Origin: JBFJVZ01 sp041623895 | GTDB taxonomy: Bacteria; Planctomycetota; Planctomycetia; Pirellulales; Pirellulaceae | Reading direction: 5' to 3' | DNA: 42,765 nucleotides | Assembly: GCA_041623895.1 (NCBI GenBank) | Contig: JBFJVZ010000011.1 | Coordinates: forward strand, 1-42,765 | Notes under the pieces: generated by a model | The model's database searches: none | Told to the model about the DNA's origin: nothing | What the model saw: the letters and a program-made list of their open reading frames with translations, nothing else | Shown: in pieces, positions 8,289-17,622 of the stretch | How positions within the stretch are numbered: the stretch's first letter is position 1 | Layout: the number at the start of each line of letters is the position of its first letter | Translations under genes and position numbers: made by a program

Positions 8289-9416
8289 ATGGCAAAAATG
8301 CTCGCCGGCATTACGGTCAGCAATGCATCGCTATTCAAACGCATCGGTGTGCCGCTGGGCGATCCGGCGGCCTGGATTGAGCTTGATTCGCGGAAGATCG
8401 CGATCGTTCGAGATTTGGAGATGGATCGCGTGCGGCAAAAGAGTGATGCCGATGAAGTGACCTGTCCGGCCGAGCATGAACCCAGCGGCGGGCTGAGCGC
8501 CGATCGCGAAACGGCAACGGCCCAGGCGGCGGCAGAACTGCTGCGAAAAGCAAACGTCTCCAGTGTCAGGGCCGATCGCACTTTTCCCTACATCTACGCG
8601 TTCCATTTGCAACAGGCGGGCATCGACATCGTCTACGACGAATCGCTGGGTGTTTTAGATCGTCGCGCCAAAAGCGCACGGGAGATCGATTCCCTGGCTG
8701 CTGCCCAAAGCGTCACGGAAGATGTCATGAAGCAAATGTGCGAAATCGTGGCGCGCAGCGATGCCGACGCTAACGGAATCTTGCACCATGACGGCGAGGT
8801 GCTGACCAGCGAACGGATCAAGTCGATGGCAGCGATTGAGTTCATGAAACGCGGCTTTAGCTCCGGTCACGGCTCCATCGTTGCCACCGCGCCACACGTT
8901 GCCGATTGCCATCACAGCGGTCAGGGACCGCTGCGAACGGAAGTTCCCATCGTGATCGACTTGTTCCCGCAGGACGAATCGACTCGATATTGGGGAGACT
9001 GCACGCGGACGGTGGTTCATGGCGAGCCCAGCGATACCGTCAAGGCAATGCACGCCGCAGTTATCGCCGCCAAAGCAGCGGCCACCGCGCTGCTGAAGCC
9101 CGGTAACCTGGCGGGCGACATTCATCAGGCTTCCGAAGATGTGTTGCTGGCCCGCGGCTACCCGATCTCACGCGGCACGATCACCGATTTCGTCAGCATT
9201 CAGCACGGCACGGGTCATGGCATCGGACTCGATTTACACGAACCCATTCTGCTGGATCAGGGCGGAGAAGCCGTCTTGTCGGGCGAAGTCTTCACTGTTG
9301 AACCTGGGCTATACGGTCGCAATGATGGAGGAGTCCGCGTTGAGGACATGGTGGTCGTCACCGACGGAGAACCAAGAAACCTGAATTCAATTCAGGACGG
9401 CTTGAACTGGCATTGA
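8289..9416 (+). CDS. M24-family Xaa-Pro aminopeptidase-like protein
   Basis: The 375-residue protein has a creatinase/prolidase-type N-domain (1-125) and a pita-bread metal-binding domain. The five dinuclear metal ligands can be placed: Asp224 (VIDLFPQ), Asp237 (GDCTRTV), His310 (GTGHGIG), Glu338 (TVEPG) and Glu352 (VRVED). The two Asp are 13 residues apart rather than the usual 11, so there is a small insertion in that loop. It is likely cytoplasmic, as there is no signal peptide, and cleaves X-Pro dipeptides or peptides. It lies about 90 nt after the permease in the same direction. A shared transcript is possible but not obvious. Confidence 0.9.
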   Translation: MAKMLAGITVSNASLFKRIGVPLGDPAAWIELDSRKIAIVRDLEMDRVRQKSDADEVTCPAEHEPSGGLSADRETATAQAAAELLRKANVSSVRADRTFPYIYAFHLQQAGIDIVYDESLGVLDRRAKSAREIDSLAAAQSVTEDVMKQMCEIVARSDADANGILHHDGEVLTSERIKSMAAIEFMKRGFSSGHGSIVATAPHVADCHHSGQGPLRTEVPIVIDLFPQDESTRYWGDCTRTVVHGEPSDTVKAMHAAVIAAKAAATALLKPGNLAGDIHQASEDVLLARGYPISRGTITDFVSIQHGTGHGIGLDLHEPILLDQGGEAVLSGEVFTVEPGLYGRNDGGVRVEDMVVVTDGEPRNLNSIQDGLNWH

Positions 9417-9526
9417 AATGGGCCGTGATCTCGCCTCCTTGGAATGAAGTCGATGCGACGCAAGATCTGTCGCGATTGCCGCCGCCCACCACGGGATCCG
9501 GCCGCCGTGATCCGTTTAGGGGTTAG

Positions 9527-9550
9527 ACTAAGTGCTTAGCCACGGTGGCT
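9527..9550. promoter_or_regulatory. two adjacent short palindromes before the collagen-like gene
   Basis: Two small inverted repeats abut: CTAAG-TG-CTTAG, then AGCCAC-G-GTGGCT (9538-9550). They lie about 25 nt upstream of the GTG start at 9576. They may be a protein-binding site or mRNA leader structure. They are short enough that chance is not excluded. Confidence 0.25.
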
Positions 9551-9575
9551 CTCTGGCCCTTTTAAGCCTGATGAC

Positions 9576-12500
9576 GTGACAAGCTTTTCTGAGTCAACCC
9601 GTTCGACTCGACATCACATCAGCGACGGGGGATCGTTCGTCTCTGACGGTGAACCCGAGTCGCTTCGTGTGATCGAACTGAGCGGACGCCACGGAGCGGA
9701 CGGTCTGAATGGCCGCAGCTTCACATCGCCACCGCCCGGTTACGGCAAACATGGTCGCCGCGGTGGCGATGCGACACCGGCGCAACAGGGTCAAGATGCC
9801 GGCAATCTGGACTGTCTGCTCAGCTACGAGGGTGATTCGCGCGGGTCCGGCGTGATGCTTGTCTCAGGCCTGGTCGGCTCGCCACCAGAGTTACAAACTC
9901 CGAATCCGCCACACGACTTCAGTTCCTCGGTAACGATCGGACCATCGGGATACGTGTTCGTTCGCGTTGTCGGCGGACGTGGTGGTGATGGAGGACGCGG
10001 CGGCGACGGCCAACCAGGGAGCCGAGGCAGAAAGGGAATTGACGCAACACGCTTTTCCAGTGGAGGCAACGGCGGTCCCGGAGGCGACGGTGGAGATGCG
10101 GGCGACCCAACTGACGGTGCCTTCGGCGGTAACGGCGGACAGGTCACCCTGAAAGTCGACGAAGCCGACCAGGGATTACTGATGCTGGTCAAAGGCGACC
10201 TGACAGGGGGGGATATCGGATTCAAGGGTGCACCCGGACGTGGCGGCAAAGGTGGCGAGGGAGGCCCGGGAGGCAGTAGCTACCATTGGACGGAAACCGA
10301 AACCTATCGCGACGCCCAGGGGAACACGCAAACTCGTACCAACTTTCGCTCAAACCCCGGTGGATTCCAAGGCCCCAGCGGACGCGACGGCCGACCATCG
10401 CTGTACTCCGCCAAAGATGGTCGGCCCGGCCAGCCGGGTCGCCTGCGGATCATTGTTTCTGGTGATTCAGGCAGCCACGAATATGCCTCGCCTTACGATT
10501 TGGAGTTAGTGACGTTCGATATCGCCAGTGAGTATTCGGTACTTGAGCCCGATAGCCTGCTGTCGATTGACAACCTGACTTTAAGAAACTGCGGTGGCAT
10601 GCCGACGCCGCCCAACTACACGATTCGCATTTTCCTGGAACTGGATCGTTGGGTATTGCCGCAAAGCGTCAGCTTGGAGCTACCCGAATCGGTAACACCT
10701 GGTGGAGAGTTTTCTTTTGTCGATGATGGACTGAAGCTCAGGCTTGGTGACTATGTGGTCGATCAGCCCCGGCGGCGTCCGTTCAAGTTGCGACACGTCG
10801 TTAGTCCTCAGTGTCGCATGGAAAGCGGTATCAACCGGCCTTTTCGGCAATTCGAGAACGGTCAACGAATCAGCATCCGGTTTCCCATCGAATTATCCAA
10901 GATCACGTCACTAAACAGCCTGGCCCCCGGAGAGTCGACTCGCGTCATCTGGGAGGTCAACAACGTTGGCACCGAGACGTTTGATCACAAGTACCTGTAT
11001 CGCGCCGTCCAGTCACACCTGCGATTGTTGGGCGGCGACTTGGACTTTGACAATATTGTTTTCTTTGATCACGAAGACGAATCACACGACATTGTCAACG
11101 GACCGTTGCAGCGTGCGATTCGCGAATTGGGGCCAGGCGACACGTGTCGATTCGAGACCCGCATTGGAGTCAAAGACAGTCCTGATGTTGTTCCCTATCA
11201 CGGCTTTGCGCTTTCAGTTGATGTAGATCTGCAACGTCCGAAATCAAGTGACCGGCACGATCAATATCGTCGAGTCGACAGCCGCAAGACCTTCATTCGC
11301 GTTTCCGAACGGTATCATCACCAATCCGATTCTCGATTCCTGTTAATTGCTAATGAGCACACCGACGTAGCCGACATCGAACAATGGACTCAGATGGCGG
11401 ATTACTTCGGTAGCAGTCTGGATGTCTGGGACATTTCCTATTACGGATTCATCGATCTGGTACGAGACGTCGAGCGTGACGAATCGTTGCTGGAGCAATG
11501 GCGAGGAATGACAATCATTGTCCCCAACAACTACTACGAAACACCGTCCGGGAGAACCGTTGCCTTTCGTCAGCTCGCAAAAAGTCAGTTTTTAAAGGCT
11601 GCCGCGGACCACGACATCAATTTCTACGTTGTCGGTGACAGCCGGACCGGTGGAGCCGACGCGTTGCAGAAAGCACTGATTCCCGTCAGTGACGCGAAAT
11701 CACCCAACCAGATTGCGACGCAAAGAGAATTCTTGCGTGAAATCAAACGATGGACCAAATACATCCAGCGGAGCCGCGAGGTAGTGGGGGGTGCTTCAAA
11801 GAAAGTTCGCGAGTTTGCCGATACTTCGTTGGGCGCAGTGCACAAGTTGGAGATCAACAAACGAACTTTCTTGTTTCAGCCCGATCGCAAGTGGCTCGAG
11901 CAGCAAGCGCGAAATTTACAGCGAAAACTGCGCAAGCTGGACCCGTTGCACCGCTGGGTGATTGTCCATCGCTACGACACCGGCGACACCGATACTGCCT
12001 GGGGCTTGTTCCGCAAACGCAGGGTCGGAAAACTTGAAGTCCGCCGAACACTGGATTCGACCAAGGGATCCGCGGTGTTGTACGAAGTCGATGCGATCAA
12101 CATGGTTGGTGACGACTTCATTCCCAGCAAGGAAAACAAGCATGGAATGTTCTTGGCCCTCAAATTCGAGGATAAAGTCGATCGCTTCGTGCGCCTGGTC
12201 AGCGAACGAAAGTTTCCCCGCTACAGCGAGCAGTTCATTGATCGGCCCTTGTCCGACGACGAGATCACGGAAATCGGTGCTGAGCTGGTTGATTCGATCT
12301 TGGTGGACATCTTCAACGAACAAAAGGTGGCTCGGGAAAGCAAGATCTGGGGAGCGGGCGACGTCGACTCGCTGTTACCAAAATTGAATTATCTTGCCGA
12401 GCGTTCATTGAATTACGGCGTGACTTATCGGCAGATGCAAGAGAATCAAGCCACGCTGCGGTTGTTGTACGAACTGATCGCAAATATCCGATACATGGCA

Positions 12501-13046
12501 GACGAATCGAAATCAATTTGGGATTCCACATGGATACCGACATCTTTCTTCAAGCGTAGCCGCGCTGTATCCACACATATGCACGAACGTGCCAATCGGA
12601 TTGTGACGAGTATCTTTGGCCGCAAGTTGTCGTGGTGGGACAAGGCCAGTAAACCTGATGATGATTACGATCCATTTGGAAAGTCGCGCAAACCAAAGGC
12701 CAAGGGATTGGCTCGCAGTACAGCCGATGCCGTGCTGCAAGAATTCGAGCAGAGGCTTTGTCAACAGAACAAGTCTTTCGCCGACTACACGACAGCCCAA
12801 GACCATCCCGGCCTGACTTACGATCCGGAATTGCTTTCCGAATCAGAACGGGTGTTGCCCGCGGATCTGTACGACCAACTCGTAGCCGCTGAAAGGATGG
12901 AAGACCACTACCGCGCGACAACAGAATTGGCCGTCGCTAAGGAGCGCTCTGATTTGCTGGTTCCCTTGGAGAAGCGAACCACGGTTCCCGTGCAAACAAG
13001 AACGGTCACGACAACAAAATCAGGCGATCACAATCCTCTCAAATAA
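9576..13046 (+). CDS. large protein with collagen-like Gly-rich segments and an alpha/beta domain
   Basis: The 1156-residue protein has no signal peptide. Two Gly-rich, partly collagen-like segments lie at about 134-190 (GGxGGD repeats) and 219-290 (GAPGRGGKGGEGG, GPSGRDG, DGRPGQPG). Two beta-rich, probably Ig/CARDB-like modules follow at about 320-440 and 441-575. An alpha/beta segment at about 586-695 has hydrophobic strands at SRFLLIAN, MTIIVPN and INFYVVGD. The C-terminal half is charged and helical (720-1156), with a Lys/Arg-rich helix at 770-790. The start is GTG at 9576. No ATG exists in frame before residue 94. I do not recognise a characterised family. The 3' end overlaps the convergent membrane-protein gene by 19 nt. 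Confidence 0.8.
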   Translation: MTSFSESTRSTRHHISDGGSFVSDGEPESLRVIELSGRHGADGLNGRSFTSPPPGYGKHGRRGGDATPAQQGQDAGNLDCLLSYEGDSRGSGVMLVSGLVGSPPELQTPNPPHDFSSSVTIGPSGYVFVRVVGGRGGDGGRGGDGQPGSRGRKGIDATRFSSGGNGGPGGDGGDAGDPTDGAFGGNGGQVTLKVDEADQGLLMLVKGDLTGGDIGFKGAPGRGGKGGEGGPGGSSYHWTETETYRDAQGNTQTRTNFRSNPGGFQGPSGRDGRPSLYSAKDGRPGQPGRLRIIVSGDSGSHEYASPYDLELVTFDIASEYSVLEPDSLLSIDNLTLRNCGGMPTPPNYTIRIFLELDRWVLPQSVSLELPESVTPGGEFSFVDDGLKLRLGDYVVDQPRRRPFKLRHVVSPQCRMESGINRPFRQFENGQRISIRFPIELSKITSLNSLAPGESTRVIWEVNNVGTETFDHKYLYRAVQSHLRLLGGDLDFDNIVFFDHEDESHDIVNGPLQRAIRELGPGDTCRFETRIGVKDSPDVVPYHGFALSVDVDLQRPKSSDRHDQYRRVDSRKTFIRVSERYHHQSDSRFLLIANEHTDVADIEQWTQMADYFGSSLDVWDISYYGFIDLVRDVERDESLLEQWRGMTIIVPNNYYETPSGRTVAFRQLAKSQFLKAAADHDINFYVVGDSRTGGADALQKALIPVSDAKSPNQIATQREFLREIKRWTKYIQRSREVVGGASKKVREFADTSLGAVHKLEINKRTFLFQPDRKWLEQQARNLQRKLRKLDPLHRWVIVHRYDTGDTDTAWGLFRKRRVGKLEVRRTLDSTKGSAVLYEVDAINMVGDDFIPSKENKHGMFLALKFEDKVDRFVRLVSERKFPRYSEQFIDRPLSDDEITEIGAELVDSILVDIFNEQKVARESKIWGAGDVDSLLPKLNYLAERSLNYGVTYRQMQENQATLRLLYELIANIRYMADESKSIWDSTWIPTSFFKRSRAVSTHMHERANRIVTSIFGRKLSWWDKASKPDDDYDPFGKSRKPKAKGLARSTADAVLQEFEQRLCQQNKSFADYTTAQDHPGLTYDPELLSESERVLPADLYDQLVAAERMEDHYRATTELAVAKERSDLLVPLEKRTTVPVQTRTVTTTKSGDHNPLK

Positions 13047-14695
13047 ACCCTGCGATGACTTGATTCCGGTCTTGGCTGCAGAAACCGCCTGCAGACTCCC
13101 GTCTTGACTGACGAGATCGTGACGCCAATGGCGAAGCAGAGCAAACCTGATTGAATCGGTAAATTCGCCCCGGAAAATGTCCCCGCATGATAGCCGTCGA
13201 CGACTAAGCTGGCAAGCAAACAGGCGGCCTGCGTCCCGATCACAAAAAGCCAACCAAGTCGTTTGATGAGTTGAAAATAAAGTACGGTAGTAACGCAAAT
13301 CAGACCCAGTATCGCCAGCACCAAAACCCCCTGCGGTTGGCGGGTGTGCCAAAGCAGCAGAACAACCGAAGCAATCAGCAAATTCACCGCCGCGATATGC
13401 CGTAACACGCTTGCGAGCTTCGTGTGAAAGCAGCCTCCGATTGCCATCATCGCCAGCGTGGCAACCGCGAATGCCGAAATCGCCGCAATTCTCTCCTGCT
13501 GATACGCTTCTCCCGTCATCGCGATGGTCAAGCATGTTGATGCGGCAAAGGCCAGCCAGCGAATATCAGAACGGTAATTTCGCAAACAGTGAAGGAAATA
13601 CAAAACGCATGCGACCAACGCGATCATCCAGTGTCGGACGCCCTCGGTGGCGGCAATCTCGGGCATCTTTCCTAACAGCGCGAGGGCAACGATCGACGCG
13701 ACCAGGGCATGCACGGCACCCGGAATCTTCCGTGCGAACAGGTAGCTGTAAAAGGCTACAAGTGAGACCAGTGAGATCGTTAAGGCCGATCCAAAGTAAA
13801 GTTGAAGATCATATTCGATGGGCAAGTAACTCATCCCGCCCCGGCTCGTCCCGCAAGCCAGCATCACGGGAGCCATGCCGAGTGCGTAATAGCAACGCAA
13901 CGGTTTCGCCGACATCGCGTCGCTTTCCGCCAGCAAGACTAACAAGGCGAACAAAATTGGCAGTAACAAGAACGGTTCAAAGCGTGCCGCCGCACCAATG
14001 AAACCAAAGGACATCCAGACCGCGTGGGTTCGAATTCCCGCCAGCACGATGACAATCACAAAGGCACTAAGCGGGTACAGAGGCCACCTCCAGGGCGTCC
14101 CATTGTTGCGCAGCAGCCGTTGCCCTTGTCGCACGGCGGGCACCAGCAACAGCAACGCAAACCCAATCAACAACGAAAACAAAGGCGCTCCCCAATTACT
14201 CAGTCGCGTGTGTCGCTCGGCCACCGCGTAACCAAGCAACGTCGGCGTCGCGTAAAAGACGGCGAGTAGTGCAAAGTAGGAACATCGATACCAACCCGGC
14301 AGCCGCATGCGACATAACCGCAGCACAATCTCAGTAATCAGAAAGGCGGATACGGCGCTCGCGGCCAACAAGATTCCGCCCTGTTTCCAATCCCAATTGC
14401 AAAGTTCATCAAGCCCCGTTGGTAACGCGAATTGGCCGATCACCACAACCAACAGTATCGAACGAGCGTCTTCCCAAACCTTACCAAGCCGAATCACAGC
14501 GATCGCAGTGATTGCCATCAAAATCGTGTAGGACGAAATGCCAACTGTCAGAAACATCGATTGCGAAACGAGATCGCCGTACGAGTGCCTGGCAATTTGC
14601 AGCCCATAAAGGATTAACCCGCAGCTGATCAGATAGAAAGGGTTCTGGGTGTATAGGAATCTTCCCAAGGAACGTATCTTTCCGTCACCACTCAT
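13028..14695 (-). CDS. polytopic inner-membrane protein of unknown function
   Basis: The 555-residue protein has roughly 14-16 hydrophobic helices covering nearly the whole length, beginning near residues 18-33 and 47-68, with only short basic loops. The ATG at 14695 was chosen because AAGGAG lies 6 nt before it. The open frame reaches 15109, but that extension is Arg/Cys-rich and has no ribosome-binding site. No transport or enzyme motif is evident. The repeated helical pairs recall the DUF2339-like or O-antigen-polymerase type of membrane protein, but I cannot assign it. Its 3' end overlaps the preceding convergent gene by 19 nt. Confidence 0.75.
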   Translation of the reverse strand: MSGDGKIRSLGRFLYTQNPFYLISCGLILYGLQIARHSYGDLVSQSMFLTVGISSYTILMAITAIAVIRLGKVWEDARSILLVVVIGQFALPTGLDELCNWDWKQGGILLAASAVSAFLITEIVLRLCRMRLPGWYRCSYFALLAVFYATPTLLGYAVAERHTRLSNWGAPLFSLLIGFALLLLVPAVRQGQRLLRNNGTPWRWPLYPLSAFVIVIVLAGIRTHAVWMSFGFIGAAARFEPFLLLPILFALLVLLAESDAMSAKPLRCYYALGMAPVMLACGTSRGGMSYLPIEYDLQLYFGSALTISLVSLVAFYSYLFARKIPGAVHALVASIVALALLGKMPEIAATEGVRHWMIALVACVLYFLHCLRNYRSDIRWLAFAASTCLTIAMTGEAYQQERIAAISAFAVATLAMMAIGGCFHTKLASVLRHIAAVNLLIASVVLLLWHTRQPQGVLVLAILGLICVTTVLYFQLIKRLGWLFVIGTQAACLLASLVVDGYHAGTFSGANLPIQSGLLCFAIGVTISSVKTGVCRRFLQPRPESSHRRVYLRGL

Positions 14696-15372
14696 GATCG
14701 ACTCCTTGCGCAGAAACCCAGTGTGACCGAGCTTGATTACAAACCAATCGGCAGCATCCCGTCCTGATCGCTTTCGTTGTACTGATACGTTGTTGTTAGA
14801 ACGTGAGTTCATGCCTATCTCAGCGCGCAAACACTCTGCCCGAGCTTTCATCAGTCTCCGCATGCGTATCAACACCGCGCATGAATCAATGGCGTGATGA
14901 CAGACGATGGTCAACGCCCGCGCGTCGCGACGTTTGGCGTAGATCTTCAGCGCCGGACGCGTGTACAACATCGACGGATCCGCTCGTCGCTCTGGCTGCA
15001 GGGATCCTCGACCTTCAAAGCCGGACCCGTCGGTGCTGCTGCTGAGTGAGCATGTACACGCTGGAAGGGACCACGGGCAGAGGAGCCAGCGTGTACGGAT
15101 GTTCAGCATTCCTTTCCGCTCTCTTCAGCGTGCCAGGTCGGCTGTCCCTTGTGTGGTTCAGCGCTCGCTGGTTGCTTGGCCAAGAGCCCATGTATCGTTC
15201 AATCTCGGTTTTAATGGGGTGATTGGCCGAATCGTGTTGCGAATGCTCGGTTGCCCGACGCTTAAAGTTTGGGATGGAGGAGCTATTCTCCTTTTTGGTT
15301 GTCGGGAAATTGGCAACCACCTAGACTCCCTCCATCTGCTACAGACGCTCTAGTTCGCGTAATCGACCTAGT
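14696..15372. other. gene-poor stretch between divergent genes
   Basis: About 780 nt separate the membrane-protein gene (minus) from the GAF-HlyD gene (plus). Several frames are open, including a 101-codon frame at 15015-15320 on the minus strand with a GTG start and an AGGGAG-like site, but none has protein-like composition. A 5-bp hairpin with a T-run (15278-15296, plus strand) could be a weak terminator. The right end, 15374-15392, holds a separate inverted repeat. Otherwise I see no RNA gene. Confidence 0.4.
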
Positions 15373-15373
15373 T

Positions 15374-15392
15374 TTCACGTTATGAACGTGAA
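15374..15392. promoter_or_regulatory. operator-like inverted repeat upstream of GAF-HlyD gene
   Basis: A perfect 8-bp inverted repeat, TTCACGTT-ATG-AACGTGAA, lies about 80 nt before the GTG start at 15473. Compact dyads like this are typical binding sites for dimeric regulators. There is no T-run after it. Confidence 0.45.
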
Positions 15393-15472
15393 CGGATGCG
15401 CGCCTTTGCTTAGAAACGAATTTCACCGATTAGTTTGGACTCGATCTTCTTCTTACCCAGTCGCACGAGCCG

Positions 15473-17611
15473 GTGAACGCACCATCACCCAATTCGACCG
15501 AAACCGTCGCACGGAGCGATCAGTCATCCGGGCAACCGGTACGCTCCATTGCTGAGACCATTGCGATGTGTGCTACTGAGGCCGGCCACCCGACCGAGTT
15601 TTTGGAGCTTGTTGCCGTCAAGATGGCGACAGCTTTTGAAGTTGGCATTGTGGCGGTCGAATTCGGAGATGACGCAGGACCAAAAATGTTGGTCGGTGAC
15701 GATTTGCTGAGTGCCCAAATCGATCGCCCATCGATTCGCAAGATACTTTCCGGTGCAACCACGGCGCCCATCGCGTGCGAGGTTCCTTTCTCGCACCCGT
15801 CGGCCAGCAGAAGCTCGGAAGCCGCAGGCGGAACGCGAGGATTGTCGGTCCAAATTTCCGAGTCTCCCCGGCGAACCGCATTCCTGCTGGTTTATCGTGC
15901 ACAGCAGATTCCTTCGCCCGTCGAGCAGATTCATCATCTCAAGCAACTGAATCTGTACGCCGACGCGATTCGCACGTCGATCTCGAACCTGCCTGTCGAA
16001 GTGCCCCGTGGCGAAGCCGCCCGAGCCATTGACGAGTCGCGAGCCAATGACGGGTTGATGACCGCTGATTCGGCGGCTGGATCATCGGGATTGACTTCGG
16101 AGCTGGGCAATCGTCAGTCATTGCAATTGTTCCATCAAGATTTGAACGTCGATGCGACGGCTTATCGAATCGCGAACGAATCACGACGGCTTCTTCAGTG
16201 TGACCGAGTCACCGTGTTGCTGCCGCAAGCGGGACGATATCGGGTTCGCGCGATGAGCGGGGTTTCGGTGATTGATTCGCGCAGCAATTCGGTGCGCTGC
16301 ACGGAAGCGTTGACTTATTATGCAAGTGCCATGGCGCGGCCGCTGATATTACCCGGCGATGAGCCGCTGCCGCCGCAAATTCAAGAGCCGCTGGATGCCT
16401 ACTTGGACGAAACCGGAATCACGGCGGCATGCCTGTTGCCGCTGCATGGCCATGCTTTCGATCCGGAGTCCGATGACACACAGCCGGCGTTGATCGATCC
16501 TTTCGAAGGAACGGGTGACGTTGTTGCCGTCTTGATCTTGGAATACTTTTCCGGCGATCCACCGCAGACGATTACTCCGCCAGTCAGCCTGGTTGCGACT
16601 GAGGCGCTGATTGCGCTCCGCAACTCTTTGGAGCACGACAAGATATTCGGGCTTGGCCTCTGGAAGTTCATTGGCGCATCGGTTGCTGCGTTGCGTCGGC
16701 CGCTGGTTGCGTTTGCTGTCTTGATGATCGCGTCGTTGTTGATCGCCTCCGCGATTATTCCGGTTGAGCATTACGTGGTCGCCTCCGGAACGTCTCAGCC
16801 CGCCAGAGAGCGTCAAGTATTCGCTGGCGTGGACGGAATTGTCAAAACAATCCATGTCAGCGACGGGGAAACGGTCAAAGCGGGCGAGTTGATCTTGGAA
16901 CTCGAAAATGCCGAGTTGGAGAGCCAGGCGGAATCGATCACGGGTGAAATCATCACCACGGCCCAGCGCTTGGCATCGATTCAAAGGGTTCGGCTCAGCG
17001 GCGAAAGTGATCCGAATCAATCGGGGCGGTTGGTGCTGGAGGAGCGGCAACTGGAAAGCGAACTCACCAATCTGCGGGCGCAGCAGGCACTGGTCGAAAA
17101 ACAACAGCAGGAGTTGCTGATCAAGAGCCCGATTGATGGCACGGTTGTGGCCTGGCAGTTGGATCGCCGTTTGAGTAATCGGCCTGTGGCCCGAGGAAAC
17201 CTGTTAGTCAGCCTTGTTGATCATTCCGGTCCTTGGTTGCTGCGATTGACAGTGCCGGACGACAATGCGGGGCCGGTGCTGGAGGCGTTGCAGACGTCGA
17301 GCAAACTGCCTGTTCGTTTTGCCATGGCTACCGTGCCTGACGCCACCTACGCCGCGTCGTTGGACTCCCTGTCCACCGCAACGCGAATGGACGAAAGCGG
17401 CCGGCACGTGATTGATGTCGTGGCCAGCGTCAGTGAGTCCGATGCGGATCAATTCGCTGCCCGGTCGTTGATGCCGTTTGATCGTCGAGACGTCCGCGTG
17501 GGGGCCGACGTGACGGCAAAAATTGTCTGTGGAAAGCGGACGGTCTTGCGAAGTTGGTTTGGCGACGTGTTCGACTTTGTCGACCGTAATGTGTTGTTTT
17601 ATTTCCGCTAG
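15473..17611 (+). CDS. GAF-domain HlyD-family membrane fusion protein
   Basis: The 712-residue protein combines sensing and export parts. A divergent GAF-like region lies at 25-170 and a clearer GAF domain at about 218-388. One transmembrane helix follows (409-431). A periplasmic adaptor comes last: a biotinyl-lipoyl-like half motif at 440-480, a coiled coil at about 475-550, a second half at 549-582 (IKSPIDGTVVA) and a beta-barrel at 585-690. The GAF part should be cytoplasmic and the adaptor part periplasmic. The start is GTG at 15473. It forms an operon with the M50 gene 11 nt downstream. Adaptors of this class normally work with an ATPase or RND pump, and none is adjacent. Confidence 0.85.
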   Translation: MNAPSPNSTETVARSDQSSGQPVRSIAETIAMCATEAGHPTEFLELVAVKMATAFEVGIVAVEFGDDAGPKMLVGDDLLSAQIDRPSIRKILSGATTAPIACEVPFSHPSASRSSEAAGGTRGLSVQISESPRRTAFLLVYRAQQIPSPVEQIHHLKQLNLYADAIRTSISNLPVEVPRGEAARAIDESRANDGLMTADSAAGSSGLTSELGNRQSLQLFHQDLNVDATAYRIANESRRLLQCDRVTVLLPQAGRYRVRAMSGVSVIDSRSNSVRCTEALTYYASAMARPLILPGDEPLPPQIQEPLDAYLDETGITAACLLPLHGHAFDPESDDTQPALIDPFEGTGDVVAVLILEYFSGDPPQTITPPVSLVATEALIALRNSLEHDKIFGLGLWKFIGASVAALRRPLVAFAVLMIASLLIASAIIPVEHYVVASGTSQPARERQVFAGVDGIVKTIHVSDGETVKAGELILELENAELESQAESITGEIITTAQRLASIQRVRLSGESDPNQSGRLVLEERQLESELTNLRAQQALVEKQQQELLIKSPIDGTVVAWQLDRRLSNRPVARGNLLVSLVDHSGPWLLRLTVPDDNAGPVLEALQTSSKLPVRFAMATVPDATYAASLDSLSTATRMDESGRHVIDVVASVSESDADQFAARSLMPFDRRDVRVGADVTAKIVCGKRTVLRSWFGDVFDFVDRNVLFYFR

Positions 17612-17622
17612 ATCAAATCCCC

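Noticed and set aside
9824..10249. Pro-rich 141-codon frame on the minus strand
   Set aside because: It is the shadow of the Gly-rich collagen-like segment; GGN codons read backwards give Pro.
15219..15238. Sigma54-like promoter TTGG...TTGC
   Set aside because: The GG and GC elements are two bases too far apart for the strict -24/-12 spacing.
15015..15320. 101-codon minus-strand frame with GTG start and AGGGAG-like site
   Set aside because: Composition is not protein-like (His/Arg/Ser-rich with no hydrophobic core), and an overlapping plus-strand frame is equally open.
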